Below are positions 7,040-14,488 of a DNA stretch of 36,103 bases, piece after piece. The notes below the pieces were generated by a model that did no database searches, was not told the DNA's origin, and saw only the letters and a program-made list of their open reading frames with translations. How positions within the stretch are numbered: the first letter of the stretch is position 1; every line of letters begins with the position of its first letter. Both the position numbers and the translations under genes were made by a program. The stretch is from an uncultured Ruminococcus sp. (GTDB lineage Bacteria; Bacillota; Clostridia; Oscillospirales; CAG-272). The DNA lies in NCBI GenBank assembly GCA_902762505.1, contig CACWOQ010000017.1, positions 37,628-73,730 of the forward strand, in the 5' to 3' direction.

Positions 7040-7699
7040 TCAATAGTTTTCGCAGTTTACTTCGAAATAGCTCTGCGGATGCGCGCATACGGGGCATACG
7101 TCGGGCGCCTTGGTGCCGACTACGATATGTCCGCAATTGCGGCATTCCCATACCTTTACCTCGGACTTTTCGAATACGGCGGCAGTCTGCACGTTGTGAA
7201 GCAGCGCTCTGTATCTTTCCTCGTGGTGCTTTTCTATCGCCGCCACGCCGCGGAATTTCGCCGCAAGCTCCGGGAATCCCTCAGCCTCCGCGGTCTTCGC
7301 AAAGCCCTCGTACATATCGGTCCATTCGTGGTTTTCGCCGTCAGCCGCCGCTTCAAGGTTCTCGGCTGTGCTGCCGATCCAGTTCAGCTCCTTGAACCAG
7401 AGCTTCGCGTGCTCCTTTTCGTTCTCCGCCGTCTTCAGAAACAGCGCCGCGATCTGCTCGTAGCCCTCTTTTTTCGCTTTTGACGCGAAGTAGGTATACT
7501 TGTTTCTCGCCTGCGATTCACCGGCAAACGCCGCCTCGAGGTTCTTCTCCGTCTGAGTGCCTTCGTACGGGTTCTTTTTCGGCGCCTCGGCGACCGGTTC
7601 TATCGCGTCGCCTTCCGCTCCGCAGAGCGGGCAGACGGCTTCCTCAAGGGACGCCGCTTCAAAAATTTCTCCGCAGATATTGCATTTGAATTTCGCCAT
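7040..7699 (-). CDS. rbr: Rubrerythrin with rubredoxin-like domains at both ends
   Basis: A 219-residue protein; the start at 7699 follows AAGGAGGAG with proper spacing. Three parts are visible: an N-terminal CxxC...CxxC metal site (Cys6, 9, 23, 26), a central ferritin-like diiron domain (about 48-170, with Glu61, ENEKEH at 92-97 and EKHHEE at 156-161 as ligand regions), and a C-terminal rubredoxin knuckle pair (Cys186, 189, 202, 205). Rubrerythrins reduce hydrogen peroxide in the cytosol of anaerobes, taking electrons through rubredoxin-type iron. Classical rubrerythrin has only the C-terminal site; a second Cys4 unit at the N terminus is less common and could be another electron relay or a zinc knuckle. 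It stands next to the manganese-catalase-like spore operon but has its own terminator. Confidence 0.92.
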   Translation of the reverse strand: MAKFKCNICGEIFEAASLEEAVCPLCGAEGDAIEPVAEAPKKNPYEGTQTEKNLEAAFAGESQARNKYTYFASKAKKEGYEQIAALFLKTAENEKEHAKLWFKELNWIGSTAENLEAAADGENHEWTDMYEGFAKTAEAEGFPELAAKFRGVAAIEKHHEERYRALLHNVQTAAVFEKSEVKVWECRNCGHIVVGTKAPDVCPVCAHPQSYFEVNCENY

Positions 7700-7804
7700 T
7701 TTTAACTCCTCCTTCAATCGAGAGTTTTATTTGATCCAAGGATACCACGAAAAAAAGAATAAGTCAAGAAGAAATGTAAAAAAACACGCGTACGTTTCTG
7801 CGTG

Positions 7805-7856
7805 TTTTGTATGATCCTGCGTTTCACGGGCGCCGCTTCGAATCCCGCATATGAAG
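7805..7856 (+). repeat. Diverged 52-base repeat, copy B
   Basis: Matches 7953-8004 without gaps at 36 of 52 positions; the best-conserved part is GCTTCGA..CCCG.ATATGAAG. The core resembles the T-arm of a tRNA read on the plus strand. It lies downstream of tRNA-Gly in the direction of that gene. Confidence 0.6.
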
Positions 7857-7912
7857 ATAATAGCCACAATATAAGACGTCGGTTCGGGCATTTTTCGGGC
7901 GGGATTCGTCTT

Positions 7913-7965
7913 GGATTTTGCAAAGCAATTTGCACAAACTTGTTTGTCTGTGCTTTGCAAAATCC
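7913..7965. repeat. Long hairpin: 14-bp perfect inverted repeat
   Basis: GGATTTTGCAAAGC (7913-7926) and GCTTTGCAAAATCC (7952-7965) are exact complements. The loop contains a further ACAAAC/GTTTGT pair (7934-7939 with 7942-7947). It abuts repeat copy A and has no U tract of its own on either strand. Part of an unexplained repeat patch between rbr and tRNA-Gly. Confidence 0.75.
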
Positions 7966-8004
7966 TTCGGTCACCCAACGCTGCTTCGAGCCCCGTATAT
8001 GAAG
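7953..8004 (+). repeat. Diverged 52-base repeat, copy A, antisense to the tRNA-Gly T-arm
   Basis: Partner of 7805-7856. TTCGAGCCCCGTAT at 7985-7998 on the plus strand is identical to the T-loop and acceptor part of the minus-strand tRNA-Gly (8075-8062). In a read-through transcript the RNA of this repeat is therefore complementary to the 3' half of the tRNA. Confidence 0.65.
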
Positions 8005-8013
8005 TGACTGAGT

Positions 8014-8055
8014 CCAAAACACAAAGGACGCCTTTCGGCGTCCTTTGTGTTTTGG
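8014..8055 (-). terminator. 19-bp hairpin terminator starting inside the tRNA CCA end
   Basis: Bases 8037-8055 are perfectly complementary to 8014-8032 with a four-base loop (GAAA on the minus strand). The 5' side of the RNA hairpin begins with the CCA of tRNA-Gly, and the 3' side ends in GTGTTTTGG, a weak U tract. It probably ends the rpsU-tRNA transcript and may guide 3' processing of the tRNA. Confidence 0.75.
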
Positions 8056-8128
8056 AGCGGAATACGGGGCTCGAACCCGCCACATTCGCCTTGGGAAGGC
8101 GACGCTCTACCATATGAGCTAATTCCGC
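8053..8128 (-). tRNA. tRNA-Gly, anticodon CCC, CCA encoded
   Basis: A complete cloverleaf on the minus strand: acceptor GCGGAAT/ATTCCGC, D-arm GCTC/GAGC, anticodon stem TCGCC/GGCGA with loop TTCCCAA giving anticodon CCC, T-stem GCGGG/CCCGT (one G-U) with loop TTCGAGC, discriminator U (normal for bacterial tRNA-Gly), then encoded CCA. It reads GGG codons. It lies 36 bases downstream of rpsU and is probably cotranscribed with it. Confidence 0.95.
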
Positions 8129-8133
8129 AGAAT

Positions 8134-8154
8134 CACCCCGGGCAGCCCGGGGTG
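8134..8154 (-). other. GC-rich hairpin between rpsU and tRNA-Gly
   Basis: CACCCCGGG (8134-8142) pairs with CCCGGGGTG (8146-8154), loop CAG, no U tract. It is more likely a processing or stability element of the joint rpsU-tRNA transcript than a terminator. Confidence 0.5.
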
Positions 8155-8164
8155 GGATCCGTTA

Positions 8165-8341
8165 TTATTTGTATTTGCGCTTTCTCGCAGCCTCGGACTT
8201 CTTCTTGCGTCTTACGCTGGGCTTTTCATAGCATTCTCTTTTGCGAAGCTCTGTCATGATGCCGGATCTTGCGCAGGCTCTCTTGAATTTCTTGAGCGCG
8301 CTGTCAAGAGACTCGTTTTCTTTTACTCTGACTTCTGCCAT
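8165..8341 (-). CDS. rpsU: 30S ribosomal protein S21
   Basis: A 58-residue, very basic protein that is S21 throughout: it opens [20 protein letters not shown], continues with [21 protein letters not shown] and ends in a Lys/Arg-rich tail. S21 binds the 30S platform near the anti-Shine-Dalgarno and helps initiation. The start at 8341 has GGGGGTG suitably upstream, and a perfect sigma-A promoter lies at 8384-8412. tRNA-Gly follows in the same direction. Confidence 0.96.
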   Translation of the reverse strand: MAEVRVKENESLDSALKKFKRACARSGIMTELRKRECYEKPSVRRKKKSEAARKRKYK

Positions 8342-8383
8342 TTTCTTTCACCCCCTTCGCATCGGAGCATAAATTACTTTGTT

Positions 8384-8412
8384 ATTATACCGCCTGTTTT
8401 CCCGGTTGTCAA
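8384..8412 (-). promoter_or_regulatory. Perfect-consensus sigma-A promoter of rpsU
   Basis: On the minus strand TTGACA (8412-8407), a 17-base spacer and TATAAT (8389-8384), 42 bases before the rpsU ATG. It fits a highly expressed ribosomal-protein and tRNA unit. Confidence 0.92.
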
Positions 8413-8420
8413 GTGTTTTT

Positions 8421-8665
8421 TTAATATTTTTTCGTTTTTTTTCGCAAAATCAGCGCGGCGCCGGGCAGGGACGCGGCACAGAGCGCGACGGCTGCCGCAG
8501 CGTTTGCGTCCGCGGTATCAGAATCGCCGGACTTGTTTCAAATAATTAGTACAAATCATCATTGACGGCAAAAGCCTTCTGACCGTCTGACGCTGTCTGA
8601 GTTTGAAAAACAGGCAGCGAAAGTATGGGACAGAAGGCTGATAAAGCGGCTGTTATTCTTTTCAT
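8421..8665 (-). pseudogene. Collapsed surface-protein gene: signal peptide joined to membrane-anchor tail
   Basis: Two short minus-strand frames lie end to end. The first (8665 to 8546) encodes a 39-residue signal-peptide-like start, MKRITAALSAFCPILSLPV, then QTASDGQKAFAVNDDLY and TAA. The second, in another frame (8537 to 8421), begins right after a TGA and reads NKSGDSDTADANAAAAVALC, a further hydrophobic run, then LRKKTKKY and TAA. Acidic spacer, hydrophobic helix and basic end are the layout of a Gram-positive cell-wall or membrane anchor, although LPXTG itself is missing. The simplest reading is a secreted surface-protein gene whose middle has been deleted. A -10-like TATAAT sits at 8692-8697, but no good Shine-Dalgarno is seen. 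A two-step inverted repeat (8573-8581 with 8631-8639, and 8591-8599 with 8611-8619) lies within it. The rest of the leuS-rpsU gap shows nothing else. Confidence 0.5.
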
Positions 8666-8741
8666 ACCGATCGACTCATTCTTTGTTTGTGATTATACAA
8701 TATCACGTTTACAAAGCATTGTCGACCGTTTCCGAATAATA

Positions 8742-11144
8742 TTATTTAACAATAAGATTCAGGATCTTGCCGGGCACGTAAATGACTTTTACGATCTGCT
8801 TGCCCGCGATCTGCGAGGCGACCTTTTCGTTTTGGCGCGCGGCGTCGACCGCCGTGTTCTGATCCGCGTCCTTTGCGATGACTATAGATCCGCGGAATTT
8901 ACCGTTGACCTGAACGCCTATCTCGACCGTGCTGTCGACGGTCTTAGCCTCGTCGTACATGGGCCACGGCGTGACGGCGAGCATCGTTTTGTGTCCGAGC
9001 ACCTCCCACATTTCCTCGCACAGGTGCGGGGCGAACGGCGACAGGATCTTGACAAACGTTTCAACGTCGGATCTCGTCACGGAGCCGACTCTGTAAAACT
9101 CGTTGATCGCAGCCATCATCGCGGCGATGGCGGTGTTGTATTTCATCGCCTCTATATCTTCGCCGACTTTTTTGACGGTTTTGTGGACGACGGATTCGAC
9201 CGACGGATCCTCGGTCTTCGCGTTCATTATCTCGGTAAGACCGGCGACGCGTTCAAGGAAGCGTTTGCATCCTTTGACCGAATCCTCGTTCCACGGCGCC
9301 GCGGCGGTGTAATCGCCCATGAACAGCACGTAGGTGCGCAGCGTATCCGCGCCGTAACGCTCGACTATATCGAGCGGGTCGATGACGTTTCCCGCGGATT
9401 TGCTCATCTTGTTGCCGTCCGGCCCTAAGATCAGCCCCTGATACGTGCGCTTCGCGTACGGCTCGGGCGTATTGACAACGCCTATATCGTACAGGAATCT
9501 GTGCCAGAAGCGCGAATAGAGCAGATGGCGCGTGACGTGCTCCATACCGCCGTTATACCAGTCCACAGGCATCCAGTATTTCATCTTTTCGGGATCGCAG
9601 AGAGCTGCGTCGTTATGCGGATCTATGAAACGGAGGAAATACCATGATGAGCCCGCCCACTGCGGCATCGTATCCGTTTCACGCTTCGCGTCGCCTCCGC
9701 ATTTCGGGCATTTGCAGTTGACGAAGGAGTCTATACGCGCAAGCGGCGACTGTCCGTCCGTGCCGGGCTCGAAGTTTTCTACGTCCGGCAGTCTGAGCGG
9801 CAGCTCTTCGTAAGGCACCCCGACTGTCCCGCAGACCGGGCAATGGATCAGCGGTATGGGCTCGCCCCAGTATCTCTGGCGGTTGAACGCCCAGTCCTTC
9901 ATCTTATACTGAACGCCCTTTCTGCCGATACCCTTTTCACCGAGGTATTCGAGCATCGCGGCGATGGAATCCTTTTTATTGTCGTATTTATTGAGGAATC
10001 CGGAGTTTATCATCCTGCCGTCGCCGGTGTAGGCTTCTTTTTCGATATCTCCGCCCTCGATGACCTGAATGACGTCGACGCCGAATTTATGAGCGAATTC
10101 CCAGTCGCGCTGGTCGTGCGCGGGAACAGCCATTATTGCGCCGGTGCCGTAGCCCATCATAACGTAGTCGGCTATGAATATCGGTATCTTTTTTCCGTTG
10201 ACGGGGTTGACGGCGCAGAGGCCTTCAAGTCTGACTCCGGTCTTCTCCTTTACGAGCTGCGTGCGCTCGAATTCCGTCTTTTTCGCGCATTCCGCGCGGT
10301 ATTCCTCCACCTCGTCCCAGTTTGCGATCCTGTCTCTGTATTTATCGAGCGACGGATGCTCCGGCGCCATGACCATGAACGTCACGCCGTAGAGCGTATC
10401 GCATCTCGTGGTGTATATCTCGAGCTTTTCATCCGTTCCGTCGAGCAGAAAATCGACGAACGCGCCGGTCGATTTGCCGATCCAGGTGATCTGCTGCTGC
10501 TTTATGCTGTCCGGATAGTCGACGTGATCGAGCCCTTCGAGCAGCTTGTCCGCATACTGCGTGATCTTCAGGTACCAGACGTCCTTCGGAAGCTGTATGA
10601 CGTCGCTGTGGCAGACGTCGCATTTTCCGCCCTGCGAATCCTCGTTCGACAGAACGACCTTGCAGTGCGGGCAGTAGTTGACGAGCGTCTTTGCGCGGAA
10701 CACGAGCCCGTGCTCGAACATTTTCAGGAATATCCACTGCGTCCATTTGTAGTAATCCGGCAGGGACGTCGAGATCTCGCGGCTCCAGTCGAAGCAGAAG
10801 CCGATCTTCTTCATCTGATCCTTGAAGTGCTCGACGTTTTTCGTCGTTATCACGTGAGGATGGGTATTCGTCTTTATCGCGTAGTTTTCCGCGGGCAGAC
10901 CGAACGAATCGAAGCCCATCGGGAACAGGACGTTATAGCCCTGCATCCTGCGCTTGTGCGAAACGACGTCAAGTCCGGAATACGCTTTTATATGTCCGAC
11001 GTGCATGCCGGCGCCCGACGGATAAGGAAACTCAACGAGCGCGTAGAATTTCGGTTTGTCGCAGTTGTCCTCGGCGCGGAACACGCCCTCCTCTTCCCAT
11101 TTTTTCTGCCATTTCGGCTCGATGGTCTTAAAATCGTATCTCAT
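8742..11144 (-). CDS. leuS: Leucyl-tRNA synthetase
   Basis: An 800-residue class I synthetase that charges tRNA-Leu in the cytosol. The start at 11144 (MRYDFKTIEPKWQKKW) follows GAGG with nine-base spacing; the open frame extends further but into the end of the previous gene. The HIGH motif is HVGH at 48-51, KMSKS is at 579-583 and the zinc-ribbon pair CPHC...CDVC is near 180. The CP1 editing domain contains the TTRCDTLYG loop near 265, which is the conserved Thr-rich editing site. Domain order and length are bacterial type. It is the last gene of the long minus-strand block, four bases after the nadD-yqeK-rsfS frame. No intrinsic terminator is seen after it. No T-box lies directly before it, so it depends on upstream transcription. 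Confidence 0.97.
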   Translation of the reverse strand: MRYDFKTIEPKWQKKWEEEGVFRAEDNCDKPKFYALVEFPYPSGAGMHVGHIKAYSGLDVVSHKRRMQGYNVLFPMGFDSFGLPAENYAIKTNTHPHVITTKNVEHFKDQMKKIGFCFDWSREISTSLPDYYKWTQWIFLKMFEHGLVFRAKTLVNYCPHCKVVLSNEDSQGGKCDVCHSDVIQLPKDVWYLKITQYADKLLEGLDHVDYPDSIKQQQITWIGKSTGAFVDFLLDGTDEKLEIYTTRCDTLYGVTFMVMAPEHPSLDKYRDRIANWDEVEEYRAECAKKTEFERTQLVKEKTGVRLEGLCAVNPVNGKKIPIFIADYVMMGYGTGAIMAVPAHDQRDWEFAHKFGVDVIQVIEGGDIEKEAYTGDGRMINSGFLNKYDNKKDSIAAMLEYLGEKGIGRKGVQYKMKDWAFNRQRYWGEPIPLIHCPVCGTVGVPYEELPLRLPDVENFEPGTDGQSPLARIDSFVNCKCPKCGGDAKRETDTMPQWAGSSWYFLRFIDPHNDAALCDPEKMKYWMPVDWYNGGMEHVTRHLLYSRFWHRFLYDIGVVNTPEPYAKRTYQGLILGPDGNKMSKSAGNVIDPLDIVERYGADTLRTYVLFMGDYTAAAPWNEDSVKGCKRFLERVAGLTEIMNAKTEDPSVESVVHKTVKKVGEDIEAMKYNTAIAAMMAAINEFYRVGSVTRSDVETFVKILSPFAPHLCEEMWEVLGHKTMLAVTPWPMYDEAKTVDSTVEIGVQVNGKFRGSIVIAKDADQNTAVDAARQNEKVASQIAGKQIVKVIYVPGKILNLIVK

Positions 11145-11148
11145 TTGT

Positions 11149-12696
11149 TCATTCCTCGTTTCCGCTCGGTTTTTTGTCCTGCCAGAGTCTGTCAAGCTTG
11201 TAGAATTCTCTTGCGCTCTTGACGAATATATGCACTATGACCGTGCCGTAGTCGAGCACGTACCATTCTCCGCCGGCTATGCCGTCCGTGTGATACGGTC
11301 TTACGCCCTGACTTGCGAGCGCGTCCTCTACCTCGTCGGCAAGCGCCTTGACGTGAGTCGTGGACGTTGCGTTGCATATGACGAAATGATCCGTCACGAC
11401 GGTCCTGTCGGCGACGTTTATCACTTCTATGTTCTGAGCAAGCTTTTCGTCAAGGATCTGTCTTATCCTTTCGGCTATCTGATCCGAGGAAGCTCCCGAC
11501 AGATCTGTGATCTTCTCATTTTCCGCCATTTTGTTTTTCTCCTTTTCATATGTTTGACGAGTCAGGCGGTGTACCGCCCCTCCCTTTTCTTCAATGTGTT
11601 CAAGCTGTCTTTTACAGCAGTCGGCGAACACGCGGCAAACGTGCTCCTCCGTCAGCGGCTGTGAAAGCAGCTCTTCTCTGAGCCTGATACAAGCCTCGTA
11701 CCGTCTGCCCGGTTCGACGAAGTCCGACAGGAATACTATCTTGTCACACAGATCCATATCGGGCGAGCCCGTGCAGTGATAAAGTATCATGTGAGCGACC
11801 CTGTCGTCGCAGTTGAATACCTTTTTCGCGTACGCGGCGCCGGAAAGCTGGTGAAGCGTCTGCGGGCAGCTCAGATAATCCGGGTCGACCTCCGTACCGC
11901 TCAGATACGAAAGCTGTTCTTCCGTGCTCATCTCCTTCGTGATATCGTGCAGATATCCCGCGCGTACGAGCCGCCAGAGAGACGATTCCGGCAAGCCGAG
12001 TTCTTTTCCGATCCGCTCCGCGGTGAGCGCCACGCCGATGCTGTGCTCATACCGTCCGCCGGACAGGCGTTCTTTTATATATTCTTTTATACCGACGTTT
12101 TTTGCGCCGTACAGATCGTTTTCATTTATATATCCGAGCACCCGCCCGGGCAAAAGATCATCGACGGGATCGCCCCTGCGGAGGCGTTCTCTCACTCCGG
12201 TAGACGACGCAACGACGGCGTCCCCCGTGCAGAAAAAGCATTTCGCGCCGTATTTTTCCCGATAGACGTCTTTTTTCGCGGAAAGAGCCGCCTCATCGTC
12301 ACCCGTGCGCGACATGCACCATATCTCGCACAGATCAAATATGCGCTGCGGGTTTTTCCACTCGTCAAGCGTCAGAAACATATCGGAGCCGGTGAGAAAG
12401 CATAGCGTGTCGCCTTCTTTGTAAAAGTGACCGAGCGTCAGATAAGTGTAGCTGACTCCGCCGCGGTTTATCTCATAATCGCAGACCGACACGCGCGGAT
12501 CGCCTTCAAATGCGAGACGGAGCATATCGATCCGTCTTTGCGGAACGTCGTCCTCCGCCGTCGGCTTGTGGGGCGATATAAGGCTAGGCATAATAAGAAG
12601 CCTGTCAAGCCGCGCCTGTTCGAGAAACGCCGTTGCCGCCGAAACGTGTCCGTTATGCGGCGGTGAAAAAGTGCCGCCGTAGATACCAGTCCTCAT
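11149..12696 (-). CDS. nadD-yqeK-rsfS: Triple fusion: NadD adenylyltransferase - YqeK HD hydrolase - RsfS ribosome silencing factor
   Basis: One uninterrupted 515-residue frame. Residues 1-202 are nicotinate mononucleotide adenylyltransferase (NAD synthesis) with GGTFSPPHNGH at 8-18 and SSTGVRERL near 168. Residues 205-385 are a YqeK-type HD phosphohydrolase, a family known to split Ap4A, with metal-site residues in RYEHS, YLHDITKE, LHQLSG, YHCTG and FLSDFVEP. Residues 390-515 are RsfS (Iojap/DUF143), which binds L14 and blocks subunit joining, with DHFVICNATS and GGEWYVLDYGTVIVHIF. In most genomes these are two or three adjacent genes, and NadD-YqeK fusions are known in Clostridia. The yqeK-rsfS join has no stop and translates the old ribosome-binding site as EKEK before Met390. 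It overlaps yhbY by four bases (ATGA) and precedes leuS. Confidence 0.93.
   Translation of the reverse strand: MRTGIYGGTFSPPHNGHVSAATAFLEQARLDRLLIMPSLISPHKPTAEDDVPQRRIDMLRLAFEGDPRVSVCDYEINRGGVSYTYLTLGHFYKEGDTLCFLTGSDMFLTLDEWKNPQRIFDLCEIWCMSRTGDDEAALSAKKDVYREKYGAKCFFCTGDAVVASSTGVRERLRRGDPVDDLLPGRVLGYINENDLYGAKNVGIKEYIKERLSGGRYEHSIGVALTAERIGKELGLPESSLWRLVRAGYLHDITKEMSTEEQLSYLSGTEVDPDYLSCPQTLHQLSGAAYAKKVFNCDDRVAHMILYHCTGSPDMDLCDKIVFLSDFVEPGRRYEACIRLREELLSQPLTEEHVCRVFADCCKRQLEHIEEKGGAVHRLTRQTYEKEKNKMAENEKITDLSGASSDQIAERIRQILDEKLAQNIEVINVADRTVVTDHFVICNATSTTHVKALADEVEDALASQGVRPYHTDGIAGGEWYVLDYGTVIVHIFVKSAREFYKLDRLWQDKKPSGNEE
11527..11544 (-). promoter_or_regulatory. Internal ribosome-binding site and start codon for free RsfS
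   Basis: Within the fused frame AAGGAG (11544-11539) lies nine bases before an in-frame ATG (11529-11527), exactly at the start of the RsfS domain. It would give a 126-residue stand-alone RsfS in addition to the fusion. Confidence 0.65.
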
Positions 12697-12998
12697 CTCG
12701 GAAGTATTATCCTCGTTTCCCTGCGCTTTTCGTCCTGCGTTTCGCGGTACAGTATGAACCTGCGCCCGACGACGAGAACGACGTCCGCCCCGGTCATACC
12801 GGCTATGATATCCGCCGCCTCACGCGGGGTATACGGCGAATTTTCGAGCACCGAGATCTTTATAAGCTCGTGCGCGGTCAGCGCGTCGCCGATCTGATTT
12901 ACCATATTGTCGGAGATCCCGTTTTTTCCGACCTGAAATATCGGCTGTATCTTTGACGCGAGATTTTTCAGAAACGATCTTTGTTTTGATGAAAGCAT
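12693..12998 (-). CDS. yhbY: YhbY-family RNA-binding (CRM domain) protein
   Basis: A 101-residue protein consisting of a single CRM domain: LSSKQRSFLKNLASKIQPIF at the start, the signature VGKNGISDNMV (about 23-33), then HELIKISVLEN and a C-terminal VLVVGRRFILYRE strand. The family binds RNA and is associated with assembly of the large ribosomal subunit. AAGGAGAGG lies directly before the ATG. Its first 31 bases overlap the end of rdgB and its stop overlaps the nadD start, so it is translated as part of the block. Gene order yhbY-nadD-yqeK-rsfS is common in Firmicutes. Confidence 0.93.
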   Translation of the reverse strand: MLSSKQRSFLKNLASKIQPIFQVGKNGISDNMVNQIGDALTAHELIKISVLENSPYTPREAADIIAGMTGADVVLVVGRRFILYRETQDEKRRETRIILPR

Positions 12999-13582
12999 AT
13001 CCTCTCCTTGAATAGTTCACAGAACGCGGCAAGCGCTCTGCCTCTGTGAGATACTGCGTTTTTTTCGTCCGCCGACGCCTCGGCGAAGGTTTTTCCGAGC
13101 TCCGGGCAGTAAAACAGCGGATCGTACCCGAAGCCGTCTTCCCCGCGCGGAGCCGTGAGTATCATCCCCGATACCTCGCCCCGCGCCGTGACGGTGTCGC
13201 CGTCTGGGAATACCGCGCTCATAACGCAGACGAATTTCGCGCCGCGGTCATTTTTGTCCGATAATTCGGACAGAAGCTTTTTATTGTTTTCCGCGTCACC
13301 CTTGCCGGAATACCTCGCGGAATATACGCCCGGCGCGCCGCCGAGCGAATCGACGCACAGACCCGAATCGTCCGCTATGCCGATATATCCGAGCCTTGCG
13401 GGGACAGACGCTTTTATCACCGAGTTTTCTTCAAACGTCGTCCCGTTTTCCTCGATGTCGCCTTCGATCCCGGCGCCTCGCAGCGAGAGTATCTCGCAGT
13501 CCGGCATAAGGCTGCCGAGTATCGTCCTCAGCTCCGTTATTTTTTTCTTGTTGTTTGAAGCGAGTACTATCTTTTCCATCAT
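12968..13582 (-). CDS. rdgB: XTP/dITP pyrophosphatase (RdgB/HAM1)
   Basis: A 204-residue nucleotide-pool cleaning enzyme that hydrolyses XTP, ITP and dITP to the monophosphates. Hallmarks are the N-terminal VLASNNKKKITELR (substrate loop), IADDSGLCVDSLGGAPGVYSAR (metal and base site, about 68-90), EDGFGYDPLFY and SADEKNAVSHRGRAL near the C terminus. The start is the first of two adjacent ATG codons, overlapping the ftsY stop (ATGA). The end overlaps yhbY by 31 bases, an unusually long overlap for this block, but both frames are clearly coding. Length is normal for the family. Confidence 0.95.
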   Translation of the reverse strand: MMEKIVLASNNKKKITELRTILGSLMPDCEILSLRGAGIEGDIEENGTTFEENSVIKASVPARLGYIGIADDSGLCVDSLGGAPGVYSARYSGKGDAENNKKLLSELSDKNDRGAKFVCVMSAVFPDGDTVTARGEVSGMILTAPRGEDGFGYDPLFYCPELGKTFAEASADEKNAVSHRGRALAAFCELFKERICFHQNKDRF

Positions 13583-14484
13583 TCAAACAGCGCGTTTATG
13601 AAGTCCGATGCGATGAACGGCTGCATATCGTCCGCCTTTTCGCCGACGCCTACGAATTTCACCGGGATACCGAGCTCATCCTTTACGGATATGACGATTC
13701 CGCCCTTCGCGGTCCCGTCGAGCTTTGTGAGCACAAGCCCTGTTATGTTCGCGGTATTGGAGAATTCCTTCGCCTGTATCACGGCGTTCTGTCCCGTCGT
13801 CGCGTCAAGGACGAGAAGCGTTTCACGCGCGGCTCCGGGAAGCTCGCGGTCGACGACGCGGTTTATCTTCGACAGCTCGTCCATAAGATTTTTCTTGTTG
13901 TGGAGTCTTCCCGCCGTGTCTATGATAAGCACGTCCGCTCCTCTCGCTTTTGCGGCGGCAGCGGCGTCGTAGACGACGGACGCGGGATCCGATCCCTCCT
14001 CATGCTTTATCATGTCGACGCCTATGCGGTCAGCCCAGATGCCGAGCTGATCTATCGCGGCGGCGCGGAACGTGTCCGCGGCGGCGAGGATGACCTTTTT
14101 GCCCTCTCCTTTGAGGTAGTTTGCGATCTTTGCGATCGACGTAGTCTTGCCGACGCCGTTGACGCCGATAACAAGTATGACTGACGGCTTGCTCGAAAGA
14201 TTGAGCGGCTCGCCGTCCTGTATCATCTCACCGATGACCTCCTTCAGAGCGTTGTAGGCGTCCTCGGTCTCGGTTATCCTGTCCTCCTGGATGCGGCGGC
14301 GGAGCTTTGCGATGATCTTTTCCGTCGTTTCAACGCCGACGTCGCTTGTGATCAGTATTTCCTCAAGCTCTTCGAGCAGGTCCTCGTCGACCTTTCTCAT
14401 CGATACGAACAGATCGTGCACTCTGCCGAACAGCGCGTTTTTCGTTTTCTGCAGTCCGGCTTTCAGTTTTTCAAAAAATCCCAT
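13579..14484 (-). CDS. ftsY: Signal recognition particle receptor FtsY
   Basis: A 301-residue SRP-type GTPase that docks ribosome-SRP complexes at the membrane. It has a short amphipathic N terminus (MGFFEKLKAGLQKTKNALFG) and lacks the long acidic A domain of proteobacteria. The N domain is about 25-95. The G domain follows with G1 GVNGVGKTT (107-115), ADTFRAAAIDQL, IIDTAGR (G3), TKLDGTAKGG (G4) and a final VGVGEKADDMQPF closing motif. It begins four bases after smc ends and overlaps rdgB by four bases, as in many Clostridia. Confidence 0.97.
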   Translation of the reverse strand: MGFFEKLKAGLQKTKNALFGRVHDLFVSMRKVDEDLLEELEEILITSDVGVETTEKIIAKLRRRIQEDRITETEDAYNALKEVIGEMIQDGEPLNLSSKPSVILVIGVNGVGKTTSIAKIANYLKGEGKKVILAAADTFRAAAIDQLGIWADRIGVDMIKHEEGSDPASVVYDAAAAAKARGADVLIIDTAGRLHNKKNLMDELSKINRVVDRELPGAARETLLVLDATTGQNAVIQAKEFSNTANITGLVLTKLDGTAKGGIVISVKDELGIPVKFVGVGEKADDMQPFIASDFINALFE

Positions 14485-14488
14485 TGTC

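Noticed and set aside
7714..8117. Overlapping short frames of 60-130 codons in the rbr-tRNA interval
   Set aside because: They run through tRNA-Gly, the terminator hairpin and the diverged repeats, so they are translations of repeats rather than genes.
8573..8639. Two-step inverted repeat that might be a structured RNA
   Set aside because: It falls within the signal-peptide remnant, has large unpaired internal loops and no promoter or terminator of its own; probably chance.
9843..11222. 459-codon plus-strand frame opposite leuS
   Set aside because: Antisense shadow of leuS with no recognisable domain, signal or ribosome-binding site.
12968..12998. 31-base overlap of rdgB and yhbY as a frameshift
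   Set aside because: Both proteins are full length with intact family motifs, and yhbY has its own good ribosome-binding site, so the overlap looks genuine.
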